This document shows, one piece after another, positions 46,315 to 56,660 of a DNA stretch of 64,000 nucleotides. The stretch comes from Geothrix fuzhouensis (GTDB taxonomy: Bacteria; Acidobacteriota; Holophagae; Holophagales; Holophagaceae), in NCBI RefSeq assembly GCF_024609325.1, contig NZ_JANHMQ010000001.1, forward strand, positions 1,054,001-1,118,000, read 5' to 3'. Within the stretch, counting starts at the first letter, position 1. Each line of letters opens with the position of its first letter. The notes beneath the pieces are model-generated. The model ran no database searches. It saw nothing but the letters and a program-made list of their open reading frames with translations, and was not told the origin of the DNA. The position numbers were made by a program, and so were the translations under genes.

Positions 46315-47021
46315 GGCTTGTGCCTGCGATCCATTCCGCCAGGGAGGTAGATGGCGTCCAGCTCGCCGAAGCAGTTGAAGGCCTCGGTGCGCGGAGCGGC
46401 CTTAGCCTCCCAACTGGTGTCGCTGAAGCCGTAGATATCGGAGATGATTCCGGTTTTCCGCGCCCAGATCGCTTCGGATAGGGGAAGGTGAATGCCCGCG
46501 CCCTTCTGAGGTTGGGGGGAATAGGCCCCGCCGCCATCTTCGTAGGCGAACTGCCACAGCCTTCGGGTGCGGAGGCGACCCTCCCACCATAAATCCCGGA
46601 CGGCCCGGGACACTTCACCATGCCGCCGATGCCAGGTGTACTCCCCATCTGGAGCGTGCGTCAGCAGGAGGTCAAACTCGCGCCAGGGCAGCAGGGTGAG
46701 GATGGCATCCTGGATCGTGGTGCTGGGGAGTGGAACCTGGGTGGGACCATCGTCCACATCCCCCATGGCGCCAATGGCGCCCAGCCGCTCCAGGGCCCGA
46801 TGGAATCGTGGCGCGCGATCTGGATCCTTGCCCCGACAAACGGTCACAATGCACGTCGACCATTCGGGGTGACTCAGGAGGAGGCCCCCTGCCCAGAGAG
46901 TCTCATCGTCGGGATGAGCCACAATGACCGCCACACGGGTGGTCTCCCCTGGTTCCCGGTCCTGTGCTCTGGCTGCGTTCACTTCATGTACCTCGTCTCG
47001 GCTGACGCCGGAGGAAGGCAT
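46311..47021 (-). CDS. PIG-L family deacetylase
   Basis: 236 residues. The zinc-site motif AHPDDE is near residue 34 and THAPDGEYTWHRRHGEV near 135 carries the third ligand, as in MshB, BshB and PIG-L. It removes an N-acetyl group from an aminosugar conjugate. First gene of the operon with a GT4 transferase and a glycosidase. The order resembles thiol-cofactor or sugar-conjugate pathways, but no cysteine ligase is present here. A strongly A+T-rich promoter region lies upstream. Confidence 0.88.
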   Translation of the reverse strand: MPSSGVSRDEVHEVNAARAQDREPGETTRVAVIVAHPDDETLWAGGLLLSHPEWSTCIVTVCRGKDPDRAPRFHRALERLGAIGAMGDVDDGPTQVPLPSTTIQDAILTLLPWREFDLLLTHAPDGEYTWHRRHGEVSRAVRDLWWEGRLRTRRLWQFAYEDGGGAYSPQPQKGAGIHLPLSEAIWARKTGIISDIYGFSDTSWEAKAAPRTEAFNCFGELDAIYLPGGMDRRHKP

Positions 47022-47039
47022 TGAATATGCGTATTCTGT

Positions 47040-47095
47040 GCCTTAATACAAATATATGTATTTAAATCATTTAAATAAATTATTAGTCCGAAAGG
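47040..47095 (-). promoter_or_regulatory. A+T-rich promoter region of the PIG-L operon
   Basis: A 56-bp island of A+T in GC-rich surroundings, 18 bp upstream of the PIG-L start. It contains ATTTAAATCATTTAAAT (47060-47076), two copies of the 8-bp palindrome ATTTAAAT one base apart, a possible operator pair or UP element. Exact -35/-10 boxes cannot be fixed. Confidence 0.5.
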
Positions 47096-47124
47096 CCGAG
47101 CCAACCCATCGTAATGACACGCAA

Positions 47125-47145
47125 CCTCCTTCAATACGAAGGAGG
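47125..47145 (-). terminator. Hairpin after the cardiolipin synthase gene
   Basis: CCTCCTTC, loop AATAC, GAAGGAGG: perfect 8-bp arms 24 bp beyond the stop at 47169. No T-run on the minus strand, so a weak terminator or mRNA-end stem. Confidence 0.45.
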
Positions 47146-47168
47146 CTGGGAAGCGGCTCTTGCCTGCC

Positions 47169-48608
47169 TTAGAGCCAGTAGGAAAAGCGCCGGGAGAACC
47201 ACTCCATGAACCGCTGATGCAGCGGGCGGTGCTTCCAAGTCTCCAGCTGGATTTGGTTGGAATCCTTCAGGTCCTCCTGGAAGGCACTCTCCATCTCCTG
47301 CCCGAACTCGTCCCCCATCACGACCACGTTGATTTCCTTGTTGTGGAGAAAGCTGCGGGTATCCATGTTCGTGGAGCCCACCGTGGACCAGGTGCCATCG
47401 ATGACAGCTGTCTTGGCGTGCAGCACGGAGGCCTTCAACTGGTAGATCTTGATGCCGGCTTCGAGCATCTGCTGGTAGAAGGAGTGACTGGCGTAGGCGA
47501 CCAGCGCCCCATCCGAGATGGAGGGAAGGATGAGCTTCACGTCCACCCCGCGCTGGGCTGCTTCCAGAAGCGACTTCAGGATTTGCACATCCGGGACAAA
47601 ATAGGCGGCAGTGAGGTGGATGGATCTGGTCGCCCCCTGAATGGCCACGAAGTAGGCCTTGTAGACCTCATGGACGCCGCCAGGCTGACTCGCAATCACA
47701 CGGACCACCTTGTCGCCAGCTTGGGCTAGCTGGGGGAAGTAGTCCCGAGCGGGGAGATCGCCTTCCTCCTGGCTGGCCCAGTTGTGGATGAACAGCCACT
47801 GGAGCGCGGCCACAGCGGGGCCCTCGATCTGCAGGTGGGTGTCCCGCCAGCCCAGGGCGGCCCGGCGGCGCTTGTCCCCGGATCGGAACAAGGAACCGCG
47901 CGAGTAGGCAGCGGTGATGTTCACACCGCCTGCGAAAGCCACTTTGCCGTCCACCACCAGGATCTTCCGGTGGTCCCGATTATTGATGCGCCATCGGCCC
48001 AGCTTGTGGATGGGGCTGACAGGATGGAAGGCCAGCAGCCGGATTCCGGCATCCCGCATGCGGGTAAAGAAGGCCTCCGGCGTTCCCAGCGTCCCGACCG
48101 CATCGTAGATGATGCTGACCTGGACCCCCTCCCGCTGCTTGGCGATGAGCATGTCGGCGAACTTCAAACCCAACGTGTCCTGTTCGAAAAGGAACGTCTC
48201 CAGGTTAATGGAGTCCTTGGCCGCGGCCACCGCGGCCATCATCGCGGCGATGGTCTTGGGCCCGTCGAACAGCAACGTGACCTTGTTGCCAACGATGAGC
48301 GGTCGGCCCGTCGCAAGTTCCTCGATGCTCGCCAGCGCCTTGGCATCCACCTTGGAATGGCCCAGGCGCTGAGCGAGCACCGTGGCCGCGTCCTTGCCGC
48401 TCAGCGTGCCCTGAGCGTTGACGACACTGGGCGTCGCGGGAGCGTTGAGCGGGGTCTTCAGGTAATTCAGATCGGGCAGCCGGGCGCAGGCGCCAAGCAG
48501 CAGACAGAGCGCCAAGGCCCCGAGCCGCTGGCCAGACAGGCTCCCCCTTTCGGCGAAGCCTGCCACCCGCGATCGAATTGGGATGTGAGGCTGGGGATCA
48601 GAGCTCAT
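47169..48608 (-). CDS. cls: Cardiolipin synthase-like phospholipase D family lipoprotein
   Basis: 479 residues. Two HKD motifs are present: NNRDHRKILVVDG (H-x-K-x4-D) near 215 and VLHAKTAVIDG near 395. Each pairs with an asparagine/serine block, as in PLD-type cardiolipin synthases and phosphatidyltransferases. The N-terminus, ALALCLLLGAC, is a lipobox with the cysteine at about residue 40, so the protein is probably lipid-anchored rather than carrying the usual Cls transmembrane helices. It condenses phospholipids into cardiolipin or acts as a phospholipase. Confidence 0.88.
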   Translation of the reverse strand: MSSDPQPHIPIRSRVAGFAERGSLSGQRLGALALCLLLGACARLPDLNYLKTPLNAPATPSVVNAQGTLSGKDAATVLAQRLGHSKVDAKALASIEELATGRPLIVGNKVTLLFDGPKTIAAMMAAVAAAKDSINLETFLFEQDTLGLKFADMLIAKQREGVQVSIIYDAVGTLGTPEAFFTRMRDAGIRLLAFHPVSPIHKLGRWRINNRDHRKILVVDGKVAFAGGVNITAAYSRGSLFRSGDKRRRAALGWRDTHLQIEGPAVAALQWLFIHNWASQEEGDLPARDYFPQLAQAGDKVVRVIASQPGGVHEVYKAYFVAIQGATRSIHLTAAYFVPDVQILKSLLEAAQRGVDVKLILPSISDGALVAYASHSFYQQMLEAGIKIYQLKASVLHAKTAVIDGTWSTVGSTNMDTRSFLHNKEINVVVMGDEFGQEMESAFQEDLKDSNQIQLETWKHRPLHQRFMEWFSRRFSYWL

Positions 48609-48667
48609 GGCGTCACGGTGGCCTTATCGATCAGGTTCGGTAGGAGCTGCAGCGGCAGCTTCCGCAT

Positions 48668-48713
48668 CGCCACCAGAACCTCCGCGGGTTCTTCCGCTGA
48701 GGTTCTGGTGGCG
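48668..48713. repeat. Perfect 15-bp-arm hairpin in the cls/hydrolase gap
   Basis: CGCCACCAGAACCTC and GAGGTTCTGGTGGCG are perfect inverted arms with a 16-nt loop, in the 320-bp gap 48609-48928 that has no convincing gene. It lies 5' of cls and 3' of nothing in particular on its strand, so it may be a chromosomal repeat unit (REP-like) or a structured leader of cls. No copy is seen elsewhere in this window. Confidence 0.6.
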
Positions 48714-48928
48714 CAGTGCACTCTGGCTTCGTGAACGAGCTGGATCCCGCCCCCCCAACCTGTCGCCCCACCTGCTCGATCGATCCATCCGGAGAGTCAA
48801 AAAGCCTCCCCGGCAGGTTCGCTGCGACCTTGTCAGGTTTGTTCATCCAGGGCTCCAAGCGGGAGTGGGTGTGCCAGAACGGCGCGGGGTTCTAGCCACC
48901 CGAGAGCCGCCCACCCCTCCAGGGCCAA

Positions 48929-49789
48929 TCAGGGGGACCACGCTTCCATGAGGTTTGATCCGGCCGGTCGTTCACTGATGCGGACCTTGCGTGACCTGGG
49001 CTCATCACCACCCCAGGCCAACCAGACCCGCAGGCATTCATTGAAGGCCTCGGGCCTTTCGAAAGCCACGAGGTGGCCCGCCTTGGGGATCAATGTCAGC
49101 TTGGCCCCAGGGATGGCTTCGGCCATGGCTTCGGATTCGCTGGGCGGAATGATGCTGTCGTCGGCGCCAGCGATCACCAGGGTCGGAACCCGGATCTTCC
49201 CGAGCCAATTCCTGGCATCAGGCCGGTCGGCCATGCCCAGCAAGGCGCCGATGATGCCTTCTGGATGTGAAGGAATCATGAACTCCCTGACTGCGGCGGC
49301 CATGGCTTCATCCGTGTTGGTCGGCGCCAGCATCTTCGGGGCCATGGCATCCACCACCACGGAAGCATCCACATTCCGCACCTTCTCGGCTGTCGCACGG
49401 CGTGCGGCGGCGGTTTCGGGAGTGTCCTTGCCGGCTTTCGTGCCGACCAGGACCAACCCACGGAGCATCTTGGGAAAGGCATGGGCAAAAGCCAAGGCCA
49501 CGTAGCCGCCCATGGAATGACCCACGAGAATGACGGGGCCCGTCCCCAAGTAGTCCATCAAGGCGTGCAGATCCTCGGCAAAGCGGCTCATGGAAACGGG
49601 ACCAGGCGTTGATTCGCTCTGGCCGAGCCCCCGCAGGTCAGGGGCAATCACGCGATGCCTCGCCTTGAAGGCCTCCACCTGCTTGGACCAAGTCTTGCGG
49701 TTAAGTGGAAAACCGTGGACGAGCAGCAGCGGGAGACCAGCGCCCTCATCCGTATAGGCGACCTGTAGACCGTTCACTTTTACCCGCAT
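48929..49789 (-). CDS. Alpha/beta-hydrolase
   Basis: 286 residues. Oxyanion region LLVHGFPLN, nucleophile elbow GHSMGG (Ser near 94), acid in IAGADDSIIP and His in AGHLVAFERPE complete the catalytic triad of the fold. The substrate is unknown (esterase, lipase or haloperoxidase-like). Stands alone; no start of an operon is visible. Confidence 0.87.
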   Translation of the reverse strand: MRVKVNGLQVAYTDEGAGLPLLLVHGFPLNRKTWSKQVEAFKARHRVIAPDLRGLGQSESTPGPVSMSRFAEDLHALMDYLGTGPVILVGHSMGGYVALAFAHAFPKMLRGLVLVGTKAGKDTPETAAARRATAEKVRNVDASVVVDAMAPKMLAPTNTDEAMAAAVREFMIPSHPEGIIGALLGMADRPDARNWLGKIRVPTLVIAGADDSIIPPSESEAMAEAIPGAKLTLIPKAGHLVAFERPEAFNECLRVWLAWGGDEPRSRKVRISERPAGSNLMEAWSP

Positions 49790-49875
49790 ATGACCTCCGA
49801 GCCAGGCATCCTGGACAAATCGGTCTGGAATGGTGGGTATTCGGACGGTTCGCCCTCATGGCCATCCCAGGTCGC

Positions 49876-50154
49876 TCAACCTGGAAGATTGTTCATAGAC
49901 ACGCGGACCCTGGGTACAGGCCCACCGGCGGCAACGCCCACGCGTTCCCTGGCGTTCACTTTAGGCATGCTGCGTTTCCCGGCCACATCACCGGCTCTGT
50001 GGTGGCCCCACGGAGCGGAGCCCTCCGCTCCTTCTCGCAAGTTCGGATCAGCCTTGGCTTTACCAAGGGCGATCACGGCGGCACCGAGCGCGGCTCCAGC
50101 GAGGAAGGCAAGATAAATAGGACCCATTGGATGAGATGCGTTGTTCTCGCTCAT
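49876..50154 (-). CDS. Small YtxH-like membrane protein, diverged C-terminus
   Basis: 92 residues from ATG 50154 with GGAGG upstream. One hydrophobic segment (PIYLAFLAGAALGAAVIAL, about 11-30) resembles that of the adjacent YtxH protein. After about residue 45 the sequence is basic and low-quality, as if the ancestral YtxH tail had been replaced after a frameshift. Probably a paralogue of the next gene. Confidence 0.55.
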   Translation of the reverse strand: MSENNASHPMGPIYLAFLAGAALGAAVIALGKAKADPNLREGAEGSAPWGHHRAGDVAGKRSMPKVNARERVGVAAGGPVPRVRVSMNNLPG

Positions 50155-50285
50155 GATCCTGTTCCTCCCTAGATGCTTGAGTCCGTACCGTCTGGTGCGA
50201 TGACTTGCCGGAAGGTTCGCCCCTCCGGCAAGTTCTGGGCCTCGCCATCCTGGCTGGGCTGTTGCTTTGCGCAGCTCTAGCGCGC

Positions 50286-50564
50286 TCAGCCCCGAAGATC
50301 ATCCGCCGCATCATTCATGCCGCGTTTGAGGTCGCCGGCGGCAAGCACGGTGCGCTCCTTCATGCCATTCCAGGCCAACCCGGCATCCTCAGCCAGGTCG
50401 CTCGCCCGTTCTTTGGCCCGCCGCGCGAGATCCTTGAGGTTCCCGCGAAGTTCAGGACCGGATTTGGGCGTGGTGAGGGCCACCACCACGGCGCCGAAAG
50501 CGGCGCCGGCGGCGAAAGTGAGAAGCATGGGGCCCAGAGAGGAAGTTGTGGTTTTCTCGTTCAT
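50286..50564 (-). CDS. YtxH-domain small membrane protein
   Basis: 92 residues from ATG 50564. A glycine/alanine-rich helix (about 12-32, FAAGAAFGAVVVALTTPKSG) is followed by a helical KxxRxRAxEx tail, the YtxH layout (general-stress proteins). It starts 10 bp after the DUF948 gene. Function is unknown; association with the cell envelope is assumed. Confidence 0.75.
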   Translation of the reverse strand: MNEKTTTSSLGPMLLTFAAGAAFGAVVVALTTPKSGPELRGNLKDLARRAKERASDLAEDAGLAWNGMKERTVLAAGDLKRGMNDAADDLRG

Positions 50565-50574
50565 GGTCGTAGTC

Positions 50575-50964
50575 CTATTCAGATTCGTGAGGGGTTTGCC
50601 TGATTTTGAAGAAGGCCAGCACGGCGCCGATCCCTCTGATGATCTTTCCGATATTGCGATAGGTGGATTCGAGGCTGTCGCGAACACGGCAATTGAGCTC
50701 TGTCACCGTCCTCCCTATCTCCGCGATGGATCTGGTGAAGGTGGAAAGCTCTCCCAAAGAGGTTTGGAGAGAACCCGCCAGACTATCCATGTGCATCCGG
50801 AAGGCATGTACATCTTCTGCGATCTGGGACAGTTCCTTGCTCGAGGTGAGCAGGAAGGTGTCCACGCCTTGAGCTGTCCGGCGCAACTGGAAAAGCAGAG
50901 GCACCAGGCCAGCCGCAAGAGCAATCAAAACCAGGATGAGGGTGATTTCGAGGGCGATGGGCAT
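50575..50964 (-). CDS. DUF948-like protein
   Basis: 129 residues. An N-terminal membrane helix (about 5-25) precedes a long helical region (about 30-110) and an amphipathic tail. The arrangement is the DUF948 type found beside YtxH genes in other genomes. Role unknown; GGAG precedes ATG 50964. Confidence 0.7.
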   Translation of the reverse strand: MPIALEITLILVLIALAAGLVPLLFQLRRTAQGVDTFLLTSSKELSQIAEDVHAFRMHMDSLAGSLQTSLGELSTFTRSIAEIGRTVTELNCRVRDSLESTYRNIGKIIRGIGAVLAFFKIRQTPHESE

Positions 50965-51130
50965 GGCGGGCTCCGAGTTGGGACTCAGGGTTCTTGATGG
51001 GTGTTAAGCATCCAGAGGGCCTTGTCATTGGCGCGACTCAAGTGACTTTCTCATCGGACATTACGGGTTTTGAATATGCTTCGGTTGTGCGCATGGCAAG
51101 TTCCTAGGCCGAAAGAAGGAGCGAGGCTTG

Positions 51131-51280
51131 CTAGACAATCCTCCGTCCTTGGATGAGGCGCACCAGGACGATGATGATCGCGAGCACGAGCAGGACATGG
51201 ATGAATGAGCCCATCGTGTAGCCGCTCACGAGGCCCAATGCCCAGAGGACGACGAGAATCACGGCAATGGTCCACAACAT
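51131..51280 (-). CDS. lmo0937-type small membrane protein
   Basis: 49 residues, found by translation of the minus strand. Two hydrophobic helices flank the GLVSGYTMGSFIHVLLVLA centre, ending RLIQGRRIV. This is the lmo0937/DUF5670 pattern, small stress-associated membrane proteins. AAAGGAG sits 5-6 nt before the ATG. A second gene of the same kind is at 53073. Confidence 0.8.
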   Translation of the reverse strand: MLWTIAVILVVLWALGLVSGYTMGSFIHVLLVLAIIIVLVRLIQGRRIV

Positions 51281-51303
51281 GGTTTCTCCTTTGAGAAAAG
51301 GGC

Positions 51304-51348
51304 GGGGTTTCGGCCTCCTGATCGGGTCCTGAAGCTGGCCGAAACCCC
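51304..51348 (-). terminator. Terminator between the BON and lmo0937-type genes
   Basis: GGGGTTTCGGCC and GGCCGAAACCCC form perfect 12-bp arms around 21 nt; the minus strand continues CGCCCTTTTCTC. This fits a terminator for the BON gene, 8 bp after its stop codon. Confidence 0.75.
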
Positions 51349-51355
51349 GATAGGA

Positions 51356-52123
51356 CTACTGCACGGTCATCCGGTTGTTCACATGCGTCACGCCATGAAC
51401 GTCCTCGGCGAGTTTGGTCACCAGATCACGTTCAGCGGCGTTGGTGGCCTGCCCGTGCAGAGTCACCACCCCATCCCGCGTGACCACTTTGGTGGCCAAG
51501 GCGTGGGTGGACTTGTGGAACAGGAGGGCGGTCTTCACCTGCGCTGTGATGGAGGTGTCATCCACCTTGGCCCCGACGCTCCGGTGGGCCAGCTTGCCGG
51601 GCTTGGCGGCCACCAGCTCGTTGCGAACCTCAGTGACTCCGTCCACATCTTTGGCGTATTCCGCAGTCAGCTGCTTCTGCGCTTCAGAGTCAGCTTTACC
51701 CGAAAGGGTGACGATGCCATTTTCCGTGTTCACCTCGGTGTCCGTGGCACTCACATTCTTATGGAAGGCCAAAACCGCCTTCACCTTCATGGTGATCCAG
51801 GCATCGGAATGTTCGGAGGGCTGGTCACCGACCAGGGTGAGCCGGTTGTCCACGTTCTTGACGCCAGGCAGGCCCGCGACGGTTTCCTCGGCCAAGGTCT
51901 TATGGTAATCCCGGGCCACTGTCCCCGTGAGGGTGACCACACCGTTCGTGGACGACACCTTGATGTTGTCGTCCTTCAGGTAGGTCTTGAAGTTGTAGCT
52001 GTTCTTGGCGGAGGACTCGATCTTGCTATCCGTTTCAGCGGCCTGCACGGGGAGGCCCCCGACCAGAACCAGTGCTACCGAAGCCATGACAGCCGTGTGG
52101 GAGTTCAACGAGATATGTCGCAT
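51356..52123 (-). CDS. Exported protein with three BON domains
   Basis: 255 residues. A signal peptide (about 1-28, MASVALVLVGGLPVQA) is followed by three BON repeats, each with the NGVVTLxG strand and a closing VxxVxNxL: about 33-97, 107-170 and 185-255. OsmY-like proteins of this kind act in the periplasm on membrane integrity under osmotic or other stress. It is followed by a strong hairpin. Confidence 0.9.
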   Translation of the reverse strand: MRHISLNSHTAVMASVALVLVGGLPVQAAETDSKIESSAKNSYNFKTYLKDDNIKVSSTNGVVTLTGTVARDYHKTLAEETVAGLPGVKNVDNRLTLVGDQPSEHSDAWITMKVKAVLAFHKNVSATDTEVNTENGIVTLSGKADSEAQKQLTAEYAKDVDGVTEVRNELVAAKPGKLAHRSVGAKVDDTSITAQVKTALLFHKSTHALATKVVTRDGVVTLHGQATNAAERDLVTKLAEDVHGVTHVNNRMTVQ

Positions 52124-52180
52124 GGTGTGTCCTCTTGTCTGCCCTGTGGGGCGATTTGGGTTTGAAAGGCTCGGAACTTT

Positions 52181-52444
52181 CTAATTTTTCCGTGCTCCAG
52201 GTAGCGGCCGCCCGCCTTCTGAATGGCTTGGGGTAGGCGCGGTCTTGCCCGTCTCCTTCTCCTTCGAAAGGGTCTTGGGTTCATGCTTCGGAACCATGTC
52301 GTGCTTGGACTGGCGCCTGGAAAGGTCATCCACCTTTTTCGTGGCGGTGACCTCGAGGGGATTGGAGACCGGGCCGGGCTTGGAATCCAACCCCGGATGG
52401 GCGGGCTGGGGATTTCTCGTGGGAGGGATCTCGGAGGTCGTCAT
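52181..52444 (-). CDS. Small proline/serine/lysine-rich protein
   Basis: 87 residues from ATG 52444, chosen because AAGGAG lies 7 nt upstream; the frame stays open to 52813 but that part is non-coding-like. The protein is disordered in appearance, basic, and without hydrophobic segments. No family recognised. It precedes the BON gene by 57 bp on the same strand. Confidence 0.55.
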   Translation of the reverse strand: MTTSEIPPTRNPQPAHPGLDSKPGPVSNPLEVTATKKVDDLSRRQSKHDMVPKHEPKTLSKEKETGKTAPTPSHSEGGRPLPGARKN

Positions 52445-53072
52445 GAACGTCTCCTTAAATGAGGCTGCGAAGCCTTGGCTTGAAAGGTGGTTGGCACGAA
52501 CCAGGTCTGCGAAAGACCAGCAGTGGGCCAGCCGTACTGAGTGAAGGGTTCCTGGGCAGACGCGGTAGGGACCAGGCCTGCGGCTACTGGGGACAACCGA
52601 AGCGGACGCTGCGGTTCTCCTGCTGCCCTGCTGCGCGGGTGTGAGAGGCGAAGCGCAGGGTTGTGCTTCGCTGCCCGTCCGTCGCTCTCGGACTTGGTCA
52701 AACGATCGTAGGATCCGCCATGCCAGGACGAGTCCTTCGCCTTGGCCCTCACGCATGGGCCGAGGGTTGGGATCAGGGGACCCGAACGTTTGGGGGCTTT
52801 TGGCAAATCTCATAATTTTCCCCCGAGGTTAATCGGACGACTTGGTGGAAGGTGGTTCCTACGATCTACGAACACCGGGGGGCGGTAGCCCCCGAAGCAC
52901 GGAGTAAGTGCACTTTTCGGGCCATAGATTTAAGTTTTTTTATTTATCTATTTCCATTAATCCTGCTTTAATCTTCTATTGAAAAATACGATCGAAGTGA
53001 CGTGGTGCCTTCTCCAATCTGAAGGATGAAAAAGTCCCTCATCTCCTCGATTGCACAGGGTCCGACCTGGAA
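52445..53072. other. Gene-free region between the two halves of the stress cluster
   Basis: No convincing gene. The left part (52480-52800) is GC-rich, with frames reading like common non-coding proline/arginine runs. The right end (52925-52975) is A+T-rich with T-runs. The paired-hairpin structure at 52878-52941 is described separately. Confidence 0.5.
52878..52941 (+). terminator. Two overlapping hairpins with T-run, attenuator-like
   Basis: GGGGGC/GCCCCC (52878-52893) and CCCGAA...TTCGGG with inner GCAC/GTGC (52891-52920) share bases 52891-52893, so they exclude each other. A run of seven T follows at 52935-52941. On the plus strand this resembles an attenuator or riboswitch expression platform, but the next plus-strand gene starts 700 bp further on, so a short RNA may be the product. 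Confidence 0.35.
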
Positions 53073-53219
53073 CTAGATGGCTCCCTGGAACCGGGTGAAA
53101 GATCTGGAGACGATTACGGTCGTGAGCACCAACAGGAAGTGGAGGCCCGTGGCCACCATGTAGCCGTTCATGAAACCGACCACCCATAGGACGGTGAGAA
53201 TCGTGCCGATGACCCGCAT
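53073..53219 (-). CDS. Second lmo0937-type small membrane protein
   Basis: 48 residues from ATG 53219; a longer frame begins upstream but the extra part is arginine-rich and non-homologous. Two helices surround FMNGYMVATGLHFLLVL, the same layout as the protein at 51131. A stress-type small membrane protein of unknown function. Confidence 0.6.
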   Translation of the reverse strand: MRVIGTILTVLWVVGFMNGYMVATGLHFLLVLTTVIVSRSFTRFQGAI

Positions 53220-53642
53220 TCTGCTGCGCCCTTCAAGGCTGCGGGGAATCAATCCCCTGAACAGATGCAATCGCTGCGAGCGGCTTCGGTACCTCCGCAA
53301 GGTGCCCCGATGTTTCATGGTCGTCAGGTCCTTCTTCTGGGTACGTTTTCGCCGCCGTAGGTCTGGAGCGGGTTCGCACCCCTGCCCTGGTCGCTCCACT
53401 CAGAACCAAAGCCGTGCTTACTTCCAGGGGCGTCCTGTGCACGTGAGGCTGGCTAATTTTCTTCACCAACGCATGGAATCCATGATTGGGGTGTCGATCT
53501 ATTGGGTCAGATTAAGCATTTTTTGGACCACGGTCTAAATGGTTAATTTAAAATATTTTAAAACCAAAATATCGGAATTTGTCATGGCCTATTCGATCAA
53601 AATGAATTATGATCAACTCCAATTCGACCGCAAAGGCTGCCT
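53220..53642. other. Intergenic region with A+T-rich palindrome
   Basis: No gene is supported. Near the sigma-54 activator gene the sequence is A+T-rich and includes a perfect 16-nt palindrome TTTAAAATATTTTAAA (53547-53562), 81-96 bp upstream of its start, a possible binding site. Confidence 0.4.
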
Positions 53643-55307
<1,665 letters not shown>

Positions 55308-55397
55308 GCCGTAGCTCAGCCTGCGTTCAAGGCCGCCCTTGGGCCTACCAATGTCCAAATCGCGGCCGTGTCATTTGAAGACCCAGGCCTGGCGCAG

Positions 55398-56660
55398 TCA
55401 CGCATCAGATTCCTCGGCTTTCGACTTGGCCGAAAGAGCGTCTTCGCTTTGGCGGTTCGCCGAAATTTCGAGGGCGACCGCCGCGGCCTCGTGGGCCGCC
55501 ACACCCTCGGTCCGACGCTCGTAGTCTTCCTCCGCGAGATCGTCCTGGGCGCGCAGCTCCCTGTCCTCAATTTGCTCCTGCTCTCCCGGCAGCTCGACCC
55601 GCAGTTCTTCCAGCAGCATCATGATCGTCGCCGCGACAGGAAGCGCGAGCAGAGCACCGAGCAGCCCCATCAGCGTTCCGCCCACCAGGAGTGCGAAGAG
55701 GACCACAGACGAGGGAAGGCGGAGAGACCGGCCGTAGATCCGCGGGATGAGCAGGCGGCTCTCGATTTCCTGATACGCGAGCATCGCCAGGAAGACGATG
55801 ATCGCCGCTGCTGGACTACGGCCAAGCGCGACGACCACCACTGGTCCGAGCAGGATGATGCCGCCGATGTAGGGCAGGATATCCGCGATCGCGGCGAACA
55901 CCGCCAAGGCCATCGCAGTCTCGATGCCACAGGCCTTCAAGAGGATGTAGGTGAAGGCGCCCATGAGCATTGAGGTGACCAGCTGGCCGCGGATGTAGGC
56001 GCCAACGATCGTCTCCAGGTTCAACAGGACGCGGGAGAGGCGAATGTGGTGGGAGCGCGGAACAACCGCAAACAGCCCTCCACGCAGCCGGTCGCGGTCG
56101 ATCATCATGTAGAGCGACAGGAAGAGGGCGCTCATGCCATAGGTGGCGGCTTCGAAAACCCGGACGGAGTAGCCGAACGCGACCCCGCCAATCGCACTCA
56201 GCGCACTGTCGTAACTCATGTTCCGAAGCCAATTGGCAAACGGTGCGCTCGCATGGAACTGGGCGAAATAATCAGCCAGGCTCTTGCGGAAGGCGGGTTC
56301 CCGTTCGAACAGCGCCACCGCCTGCCCCAGGAGCGAGGGGATGGTCAGGGTCACGATGAGGGCTCCGAGGATGAAGATCCCCAGGTAGACACCTGCGATT
56401 GCGAAGCCACGCCGGACCTTCCGTTCCTCCAGCCACTGCACAGCAGGGCTCAGCGTTCCCGCAATGAGAAGGGCGACGACCAGCACGAGGATGATGGGCC
56501 AGAGCCGAAAGGCCAGCCATAGCGAGATGCCGACGAGAACCAGCCGGAGCATGGTCGCTGCAGATACATCGAAGCGCACCGTACGTGGCTGAGCGCCCGA
56601 AGATTCTTGAGAACCCTCGCGTGGCCGGGGGTCCGAAGGCGGTGGCGTCGTGGGATTCAT
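55398..56660 (-). CDS. AI-2E/PerM-family transporter
   Basis: 420 residues from ATG 56660 (a further ATG at 56678 is in frame). About seven hydrophobic segments lie between 25 and 350, with the family pattern IADILPYIGGII near 270. A long charged, disordered C-terminal tail follows (about 350-420). This family exports or channels small molecules and ions; the substrate is uncertain. It is next to, and convergent with, the sigma-54 activator gene. Confidence 0.85.
   Translation of the reverse strand: MNPTTPPPSDPRPREGSQESSGAQPRTVRFDVSAATMLRLVLVGISLWLAFRLWPIILVLVVALLIAGTLSPAVQWLEERKVRRGFAIAGVYLGIFILGALIVTLTIPSLLGQAVALFEREPAFRKSLADYFAQFHASAPFANWLRNMSYDSALSAIGGVAFGYSVRVFEAATYGMSALFLSLYMMIDRDRLRGGLFAVVPRSHHIRLSRVLLNLETIVGAYIRGQLVTSMLMGAFTYILLKACGIETAMALAVFAAIADILPYIGGIILLGPVVVVALGRSPAAAIIVFLAMLAYQEIESRLLIPRIYGRSLRLPSSVVLFALLVGGTLMGLLGALLALPVAATIMMLLEELRVELPGEQEQIEDRELRAQDDLAEEDYERRTEGVAAHEAAAVALEISANRQSEDALSAKSKAEESDA

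Noticed and set aside
52445-52813. N-terminal extension of the small protein at 52181
   Set aside because: The extension lacks start signals and reads as arginine/proline-rich non-coding DNA, while AAGGAG precedes ATG 52444.
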